Assembly (NCBI RefSeq): GCF_020742175.1
Contig: NZ_DYXM01000185.1
Location: 1-10,696, forward strand
Direction: 5' to 3'
Length of the DNA stretch: 10,696 nucleotides
DNA from: Dietzia timorensis
Lineage (GTDB): Bacteria; Actinomycetota; Actinomycetes; Mycobacteriales; Mycobacteriaceae
Shown here: one piece after another, positions 6,150-10,696 of the stretch
Layout of the letters: each line of letters opens with the position of its first letter
How positions within the stretch are numbered: position 1 is the stretch's first letter
Notes under the pieces: model-generated
Database searches by the model: none
What the model was told of the DNA's origin: nothing
The model's input: the letters and a program-made list of their open reading frames with translations, nothing else
Made by a program: the position numbers and the translations under genes

Positions 6150-6214
6150 ATATCGGTCCAATGTCTGTGCATGAGTAGCCCATTGCGACCTCGGATGGTC
6201 TCGGCCGGAGATTT

Positions 6215-6235
6215 GCGGCGTTGGGATTACGCCGC
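6215..6235 (-). terminator. Candidate terminator after the DUF6928 gene
   Basis: GCGGCGT (6215-6221) and ACGCCGC (6229-6235) form a perfect 7-bp stem with a 7-nt loop, starting 8 nt past the stop codon of the DUF6928 gene in its direction of transcription. The flanking AAATCTCC lacks a U-tract, which is common for actinobacterial hairpin terminators. Confidence 0.5.
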
Positions 6236-6243
6236 GTGCCCGT

Positions 6244-7134
6244 CTACTTCCGGCGCTTGGAGATTTCGTCTCGGGCCATGCGAGCGAACTTCCTCGCACC
6301 TCTGGCAGCCAACGAACCGGCCTCGCGGGCCTTCTCCGCGGCAGCGCGCGCGGACTCGCGCACAGGCTGTTCCTTTGCGCTTACCGCGCGCTCGTAGTCG
6401 TCGTGTTCGTACGGCGAGGAGTCGTCATCCTCCGAAGTCGAGGTGGCCGTCTCCTCGGCGATCTCGGCATGGCCGGCCGCGCCGGACAGGTGCATGGCAC
6501 GGCCCGCCGGCGGATGCTCGGCGCGCACCTCGCGTCGCCCGTCCGTGGCGTAGCCGAGGACTGGAACGTCGAGCCCATCGGGGCTCAGCTCGAAGCCGAG
6601 CCACGACTCGTGGGCGGTGCTGAGAAGTTCGGCAGGGGAGAACGGGAGCGCGAGCGGATCGTCCACGCCCTCCTGCGGGCGCTCGCCCGACCAGAAAGGA
6701 AGCTCGAACCCGGCGGGCATCCCCTCGTCCTCGACGATGCGATTGGCGGCGGCGGAGAAGGACCGCTGAAGCTTCCCGTCCTCCCAGTGCGCGAAGGCGC
6801 TCACCTCGCTCTCGGCGTCGAACGCGAAGGAGTATACGTTCGGGGCGTCGGCGATCGCGATCCACTTGTCCTCTATCTGAGAGGGGCGCAGGGCGTCTGA
6901 TTCGCTCGTCTGAATCACGGTGAGACCGGGGAACGAGCCGATGTAGATCTCGCCCTCGCCCGCGGACGCGGAACGGTTGAGCGGGAACTCCCCGATATGG
7001 CTGATCGTTGCCTTCGGATACAGCTTGCTCAGCAATCGTCGTGGGTACCCGGGATCGGCGGGGAGCCCGGTGGTGAAAGCCTGGGCCGGCGACTCTGTCG
7101 CCACGTGCCAAAAGGTTGTCACGTGGTGTGACAT
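6244..7134 (-). CDS. DUF6928 family protein linked to sepH
   Basis: This 296-residue protein matches the actinobacterial DUF6928 family, whose function is unknown. Family landmarks are LLSKLYP (34-40), GEIYIGSFPGLTVI (61-74), the strands around WIAIADAPNVYSFAFD (91-106), SAFAHWEDGKLQRSFS (112-127), FELPFWSGERP (143-153), and the ALPFSPAEL box (162-170) that in relatives reads PLPFHPLEL. The family domain ends near residue 195. A tail of about 100 residues follows: an acidic, Ser/Asp-rich stretch (224-250), then a basic Ala/Arg helix (255-296) ending KRRK. There is no signal peptide, so it is cytoplasmic. The ATG at 7134 has GAGAGG 10 nt upstream. It lies 57 bp after sepH on the same strand, so co-transcription with sepH is likely and a link to cell division is conceivable but unproven. 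Confidence 0.8.
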   Translation of the reverse strand: MSHHVTTFWHVATESPAQAFTTGLPADPGYPRRLLSKLYPKATISHIGEFPLNRSASAGEGEIYIGSFPGLTVIQTSESDALRPSQIEDKWIAIADAPNVYSFAFDAESEVSAFAHWEDGKLQRSFSAAANRIVEDEGMPAGFELPFWSGERPQEGVDDPLALPFSPAELLSTAHESWLGFELSPDGLDVPVLGYATDGRREVRAEHPPAGRAMHLSGAAGHAEIAEETATSTSEDDDSSPYEHDDYERAVSAKEQPVRESARAAAEKAREAGSLAARGARKFARMARDEISKRRK

Positions 7135-7191
7135 GGGCGTGTTACCTCTCGGTCGGTTGGGCCCAGTCGTCGCGGCCCGATGACGGCGTGG

Positions 7192-8571
7192 TTACTTACT
7201 GTCCTTGGGGGAGCGAACCCCGAGGAGTACATCTTCCCAGGAAGGCATCGTCGGATGCTTGCCCTTGGCGCGGTGGGCACCGCCCTCGGCGGGCGGATGC
7301 TTGAGGAAATCGTCGTCCTGGTTCTCATGGCTGCTCGCGCCGCGGTCCTCGGCCGGCCTCTGCCCGTCGGCTGCGGGCCGGCCGTTGCGCGTCTCGGGCG
7401 CGGTCTGCGGGGCCACCAGGCCCTGGGCGAACGGGTTACCCGACATCGTTCCCGCGCGATCGTTCGAGCGGTCGTTCGCCTGCGTGCCGGGCCGTGCGCC
7501 GGCGGGCGCCCCGCCGTCGGCGGGGCGCGTGGCGCGGGCGCCGGGATAGCCCGCGTTCGGGTCGAGCTCGATCGGCCTGCCGAGGACGTAAGGCGTCGAC
7601 TCACTTGTGGGATCGTGCGGAACCCTGCGGCCGCCGATGCCCGTGACGCTCGCGGGGAAGGAGCGTGGCCACGCCCTGCCGCCCGCGGGCTCCGAACCGG
7701 CTTCCTCGCCTGCATCGGGCTCGTCTGCAACGCCGAGTGGCTTGCGCAGCTCGGGGTCGCCGATCGCGACGGCTTCGTCGTCCAACGGGTGGGCTACGCC
7801 GCCGTGCGAATCCGGGACGAACTCCCACAGCGCCGAGGCATCATCGGACAGACCGGCCGGCCATTTCGCCTGCACGGTCCAGTTTCCGGACTTGAGGCGC
7901 CACGAGTCCCAGCGCAGCAGTTCGGGGTCGACCCCGCGTTCCTCGAGCGAGTCGATGACCATTGTTTCGACAGTGTCCACGGACGGCCCGTCGGCGAGCA
8001 GCGGGTGTGCCTTGCGTGCGCGTTCGGCCCTCGCCCCGCGCTCTTGGAGAATCGGATACGCAAAAGCCTCTACACGTGTAAAGGACATGCCGGTGAGTTC
8101 GCAGAGTTCCTCGACGGTGGCGCCTGCGCGCACACGGGCCTGCAGGTCTTTCGGCCGCAGCGAATTGCGTTCGGGCGTGAAGCGCGCGGAGGGGCGCTTG
8201 CCGCCGGGATCGGGTCGCGAGGACGTGGTGGCGAGAGTGTCGGCATCTGCGCCGTCATCCTTGGGTGTGGTGGCGGAAGGGCCGCCGACGAGGCTCGGCT
8301 CCGGGCCTTCCGGCAACGTCGCAGGCTTCGTCGAATCCTTGGCGGCGGAGGTGTTTTCGCCGGAAGGCTCGCCGTCGCCAGCGCTATCGGTGGAGTCTGT
8401 CGCGGAGGTGTCGGACGACTCATCCGAAGCGGACTCTTCTCCGAAGTGGCCGCGCGCGGCGGCGCGGAAATCGTCATCGAGGGGGAGGGCGAGTTTCTCG
8501 CCCGTATCCGCGATTTCGCATTCGACGGTCTCGGACTCCGTATCGACCCCGACGATCGCGATTTTTCGCAT
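7192..8571 (-). CDS. sepH: SepH cell-division regulator (FtsZ assembly factor)
   Basis: SepH, characterised in Streptomyces and Mycobacterium, binds FtsZ and promotes filament assembly at the division site. This 459-residue protein has the split DUF3071 signature: RKIAIVGVD and LPLDDDFRAAARG (2-41), then SLRPKDLQARVRAGATVEEL (137-156) leading a helix-turn-helix (about 138-175), AFAYPILQERGARAERARKA (169-188), HPLLADGP (189-196), WDSWRLKSGNWTVQAKW (221-237) and DDEAVAIGDPELRKPL (264-279). A disordered middle follows, then the short C-terminal motif PSWEDVLLGVR (443-453). Residues 43-130 are an acidic Ser/Thr/Asp-rich insertion absent from the forms I remember, making the protein much longer than the usual 250-350 residues. 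The ATG at 8571 has an ideal AGGAGG at 5-nt spacing. It lies 184 bp after serC on the same strand and just before the DUF6928 gene. Confidence 0.93.
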   Translation of the reverse strand: MRKIAIVGVDTESETVECEIADTGEKLALPLDDDFRAAARGHFGEESASDESSDTSATDSTDSAGDGEPSGENTSAAKDSTKPATLPEGPEPSLVGGPSATTPKDDGADADTLATTSSRPDPGGKRPSARFTPERNSLRPKDLQARVRAGATVEELCELTGMSFTRVEAFAYPILQERGARAERARKAHPLLADGPSVDTVETMVIDSLEERGVDPELLRWDSWRLKSGNWTVQAKWPAGLSDDASALWEFVPDSHGGVAHPLDDEAVAIGDPELRKPLGVADEPDAGEEAGSEPAGGRAWPRSFPASVTGIGGRRVPHDPTSESTPYVLGRPIELDPNAGYPGARATRPADGGAPAGARPGTQANDRSNDRAGTMSGNPFAQGLVAPQTAPETRNGRPAADGQRPAEDRGASSHENQDDDFLKHPPAEGGAHRAKGKHPTMPSWEDVLLGVRSPKDSK

Positions 8572-8576
8572 CCGCT

Positions 8577-8582
8577 CCTCCT
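8577..8582 (-). promoter_or_regulatory. Strong Shine-Dalgarno of sepH
   Basis: AGGAGG on the minus strand, 5 nt before the ATG at 8571, is the best ribosome binding site in the window and fixes the sepH start. Confidence 0.8.
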
Positions 8583-8598
8583 GACGATCCTTATGCGT

Positions 8599-8640
8599 GC
8601 GGCGCGCCGATCGCAGTCAGCTGACCGCGCGGCGCGCCGC
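8599..8640 (-). promoter_or_regulatory. 42-nt near-perfect palindrome in the sepH leader
   Basis: The outer arms GCGGCGCGCCG (8599-8609) and CGGCGCGCCGC (8630-8640) are perfect 11-bp complements. The 20-nt interior continues the pairing: CGC (8612-8614) with GCG (8627-8629), and the perfect palindrome GTCAGCTGAC (8616-8625) at the centre. The only interruptions are a 2-nt bulge (8610-8611) and one A/C mismatch. It ends 27 nt before the sepH ATG. It could be a leader hairpin limiting read-through from serC, an attenuator, or DNA sites for a dimeric regulator, since GGCGCGCC occurs twice 30 bp apart. It lacks a U-tract in the sepH direction. Confidence 0.6.
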
Positions 8641-8721
8641 TTGCTTGGACCCATGTTAGGGCAGATGTTTGTCGATATCGCGCCGAAAGCGCCGAGTTCG
8701 GCAAATCTTCCGTTGCAGATG

Positions 8722-8753
8722 CCTATCCCCGGCGCCCGGGCGCGCCGCGTAGG
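8722..8753 (-). terminator. Candidate terminator of serC
   Basis: The hairpin begins 2 nt after the serC stop. CGGCGC (8730-8735) pairs with GCGCCG (8742-8747) around CCGGGC, and an outer CCTA (8722-8725) pairs with TAGG (8750-8753) across a small internal loop. There is no U-tract. It would separate serC transcription from sepH at least in part. Confidence 0.55.
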
Positions 8754-8755
8754 AA

Positions 8756-9880
8756 TTACTTGCCGAGGTTCTCCACGACGAAATCGATGCACGAGGTGAG
8801 CTTCGAGACATCGTCCGGCTCGATGGCCGGGAACATGCCGATGCGCAGCTGATTCCGGCCCAGCTTGCGATACGGCTCGGTGTCGACGATGCCGTTCGCG
8901 CGGAGCGTCTTGGCGACCGCGGCGGCGTCGACGTCGTCCGAGAAATCGATCGTACCGACGACCTGTGAACGCAATGCCGAATCGGCGACGAACGGCGTGG
9001 CGAACTCGCTCTTCTCCGCCCACTCGTACAGGCGCGAGGACGAATCGGCGGTGCGGCCGGTGGCGAAGTCGAGCCCACCGTTGGAGTTCATCCACTCGAT
9101 CTGATCAGCCATGAGCAGCAGCGTCGCAATCGCAGGGGTGTTGTAGGTCTGGTTCTTGCGCGAGTTGTCGACCGCGGTGGGGAGGGAAAGCGACTCCGGC
9201 ACCCAGCGGCCGGTGTCGGCGATCTCGCCGACCCGCTCGAGCGCGGCCGGGCTCATGATCGCGATCCACAGGCCGCCGTCGGAGGCGAAGCACTTCTGCG
9301 GGGCGAAGTAGTAGACATCGGTGTCCGCGATGTCGACGGGCAGGCCGCCGGCGCCGGACGTCGCGTCGATCGCGACGAGTGCGTTCTCCGAGCCCGCGGG
9401 GCGCTGCACCGGCACGGCGACGCCCGTCGAGGTCTCGTTGTGTGCCCAGCCTATGAGGTCGACCGACGGATCCGAGGTCGGCTCGGGCGCCGAGCCCGGC
9501 TCCTCGGACACGACGATCGGCTCGGAGAGGAACGGCGCGCCGCCGGCGACCTTGGCGAACTTCGAGGAGAACTCGCCGTAAGTGAGGTGCAGCGACTTCT
9601 CGCGGATAAGTCCGAACGCCGCGGCATCCCAGAATGCGGTCGTGCCGCCGTTACCGAGCACCACCTCGTACCCCTCGGGCAGCGAGAACAGCTCGGCGAG
9701 GCCGTCGCGCACGCGGCCGACCGTGTTCTTCACCGGCGGCTGGCGGTGGCTCGTGCCGAAGATCTCCGCACCGGACGTGACCAGGGACTGCAGCTGCTCG
9801 GGGCGGACCTTCGACGGGCCGCAGCCGAAACGGCCGTCTCCGGGCAGCAGGTCGGCGGGGATGGTCAGGTTCTCGCTCAT
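8756..9880 (-). CDS. serC: Phosphoserine aminotransferase, mycobacterial type
   Basis: SerC is a cytoplasmic PLP enzyme that transaminates 3-phosphohydroxypyruvate with glutamate to give phosphoserine, the second step of serine synthesis. This 374-residue protein is of the M. tuberculosis type: RFGCGPSKVRPEQL (17-30), FGTSHRQPPVK (41-51), VVLGNGGTTAFWDAA (73-87), WAHNETSTGV (145-154), DATSGAGGLPVD (172-183), YYFAPQKCFASDGGLW (190-205), NQTYNTPAIATL (243-254) and NQLRIGMFPAI (343-353). Lys196 is the PLP Schiff-base lysine. The residue after it is Cys where I recall Asn in relatives; this should be tolerated. The frame stays open upstream to 10069, but the ATG at 9880 begins the conserved MSENLTIPADLLPGDGRFG; its Shine-Dalgarno (AAGG, 12 nt away) is weak. 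It diverges from pdxH and precedes sepH. Confidence 0.96.
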   Translation of the reverse strand: MSENLTIPADLLPGDGRFGCGPSKVRPEQLQSLVTSGAEIFGTSHRQPPVKNTVGRVRDGLAELFSLPEGYEVVLGNGGTTAFWDAAAFGLIREKSLHLTYGEFSSKFAKVAGGAPFLSEPIVVSEEPGSAPEPTSDPSVDLIGWAHNETSTGVAVPVQRPAGSENALVAIDATSGAGGLPVDIADTDVYYFAPQKCFASDGGLWIAIMSPAALERVGEIADTGRWVPESLSLPTAVDNSRKNQTYNTPAIATLLLMADQIEWMNSNGGLDFATGRTADSSSRLYEWAEKSEFATPFVADSALRSQVVGTIDFSDDVDAAAVAKTLRANGIVDTEPYRKLGRNQLRIGMFPAIEPDDVSKLTSCIDFVVENLGK

Positions 9881-9937
9881 AGAAAATGGCGACCTTTCGT
9901 TTCGGTGATCGATCCTTGGCACGGCTAACAGCACCCA

Positions 9938-9948
9938 AGTGTATAAAA
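9938..9948. promoter_or_regulatory. Overlapping -10 candidates for serC and pdxH
   Basis: The AT-rich core AGTGTATAAAA offers TACACT on the minus strand (complement of 9938-9943), giving serC a leader of about 50 nt. On the plus strand it offers TATAAA (9942-9947), which would give pdxH a leader of about 105 nt. No good -35 is seen for either. An alternative for pdxH is TATCGT (10046-10051), which would make it nearly leaderless. Confidence 0.4.
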
Positions 9949-10058
9949 CGCGGCACCGGGGCGCCGTGGTGTGGATTACGCTCACGCTACGCCCGCCGCC
10001 TGCGCCGGCGGAAGCGCCCATCGCCGCGGGGCTCGCGCGGCGCGATATCGTGGCAGGC

Positions 10059-10696
10059 ATGCCCTCCACCCCGCATGGCCCCGCCGCCTCGCAGGTCCCC
10101 GACGATTTTCGCAGGCTGCGCGAGAGCTACGGCCTCAACGACCGGCTGCTCGATCCCGCGGACCTCGAGGGCGGATGGTCCGCCCTGCTCACGCGGTGGA
10201 TCGCCGACGCCGCGTCCGCCGGGGAACGCGAACCGAACGCCATGGTGCTCGCGACGTGCGACGTCATAGACGGAATCGGTTATCCGAGCACCCGCACGGT
10301 CCTGTGCAAGGGCGTTTCCGCCGACGGCGTGCGGTTTTTCACCACGCGCACCTCGCGCAAGGGCTCCCAGCTCGCAGCAAATCCGCGGGCATCCGCGACG
10401 TTCCCGCTTCTCGAAGCCGAGCGGCAGGTGCACCTCGAAGGCCTCGTCGTGCCGCTCGATGACGTCGCAAGCCGCGAATACTGGGCAACACGCTCGCGCG
10501 AATCGCAGATCTCGGCATGGGCGTCGGCGCAATCGCGTCCCGTGGCGGGGGCTCCCGAGTTGCGCGAGCTGTACGCCGAGGCGGCCGCGCGTTTCACCGG
10601 CCCCGGTGGGGACGAGCTTCCCGTGCCGATGCCGGAGTGTTGGGGAGGCTATGAACTACGTCCCGATCGCGTGGAATTCTGGCAAGGGGGTGCCGG
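10059..10696 (+). CDS. pdxH: Pyridoxamine/pyridoxine 5'-phosphate oxidase (3' end outside window)
   Basis: PdxH is an FMN enzyme that oxidises pyridoxamine or pyridoxine 5'-phosphate to PLP with oxygen. The 212 visible residues show the family order: LNDRLLDP (24-31), EPNAMVLAT (60-68), the FMN-binding STRTVLCKG and FFTTRTSRKGSQLAANPRAS (about 78-116), ERQVHLEGLV, YWATRSRESQISAWASAQSR, and the C-terminal start VPMPECWGGYELRPDRVEFW. The last 10-20 residues, which carry the substrate-binding Arg-Leu-His motif, are beyond the window. The ATG at 10059 is used; an in-frame GTG at 10050 would add three residues. No Shine-Dalgarno is clear, so a leaderless mRNA from TATCGT at 10046 is possible. It diverges from serC, whose enzyme uses its product PLP. 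Confidence 0.94.
   Translation, partial: MPSTPHGPAASQVPDDFRRLRESYGLNDRLLDPADLEGGWSALLTRWIADAASAGEREPNAMVLATCDVIDGIGYPSTRTVLCKGVSADGVRFFTTRTSRKGSQLAANPRASATFPLLEAERQVHLEGLVVPLDDVASREYWATRSRESQISAWASAQSRPVAGAPELRELYAEAAARFTGPGGDELPVPMPECWGGYELRPDRVEFWQGGA

Noticed and set aside
7157..7180. Stem-forming sequence TTGGGCC / GGCCCGA between sepH and the DUF6928 gene
   Set aside because: The stem is 7 bp with one wobble, a 10-nt loop and no U-tract; GC-rich DNA yields such stems by chance, so no terminator is called.
7180..8799. A 539-residue open frame on the plus strand
   Set aside because: It is antisense to sepH, which has recognisable motifs and an ideal ribosome binding site; the plus frame shows neither.
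9881..10069. Upstream extension of serC in the same frame
   Set aside because: The added 63 residues cross the likely promoter and have no similarity to SerC; the known N-terminal motif begins at the ATG at 9880.
1..10696. CRISPR arrays, insertion sequences, phage genes, toxin-antitoxin pairs, tRNA or rRNA genes
   Set aside because: I looked on both strands and found no regularly spaced repeats, transposase or integrase motifs, or recognisable RNA genes.

Overview
The window is GC-rich (roughly two thirds G+C) with densely packed genes. Protein content and gene order point to an actinobacterium of the order Mycobacteriales (the Corynebacterium/Mycobacterium/Dietzia group). Diagnostic neighbours are a DUF3027 protein, a DUF2530 membrane protein, a SpoU-type rRNA methyltransferase, the FtsZ regulator SepH and a mycobacterial-type SerC. 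From memory, this order resembles M. tuberculosis Rv0877 to Rv0884c, with extra genes inserted. The genus cannot be fixed from the sequence alone.

Layout, left to right. (1) 1-1023, minus: a glutamine cyclotransferase lipoprotein cut by the left edge. (2) 1024-1111: an 88-bp divergent control region with a perfect 10-bp inverted repeat; both flanking genes look leaderless. (3) 1112-1924, plus: DUF3027 protein with a Cys/His set resembling a zinc site. (4) 1960-2241, minus: DUF2530 two-helix membrane protein. (5) 2320-3792 and 3800-4654, plus: an AzgA-type purine permease and a 2'-O-ribose RNA methyltransferase, 7 nt apart. (6) 4655-4803: an AT-rich gap with two perfect 10-bp palindromes. (7) 4804-5655, plus: a putative exported N-formylglutamate amidohydrolase-like enzyme. 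(8) 5652-6041, minus: a bacterial PH-domain protein in a patch of about 54% G+C, the most foreign-looking gene here. (9) 6244-7134, 7192-8571 and 8756-9880, all minus: DUF6928 protein, SepH and SerC, transcribed in the order serC, sepH, DUF6928. (10) 10059 to the right edge, plus: PdxH, divergent from serC.

Functional threads. SerC is a PLP enzyme of serine synthesis, and PdxH makes PLP; they diverge from a shared 178-bp region, which could link cofactor supply to demand. SepH controls FtsZ assembly at division, and the DUF6928 gene follows it by 57 bp, so the two may be co-transcribed. The permease and methyltransferase look translationally coupled although their known functions are unrelated.

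Most of the window is conserved housekeeping sequence; I see no CRISPR array, transposon, phage gene, tRNA or rRNA. The parts most worth following up are the sepH locus (an acidic Ser/Thr-rich insertion in the protein, a long palindrome in its leader and a linked DUF6928 gene), the operator-like repeat at 1049-1073, and the low-GC PH-domain gene beside the exported amidohydrolase.
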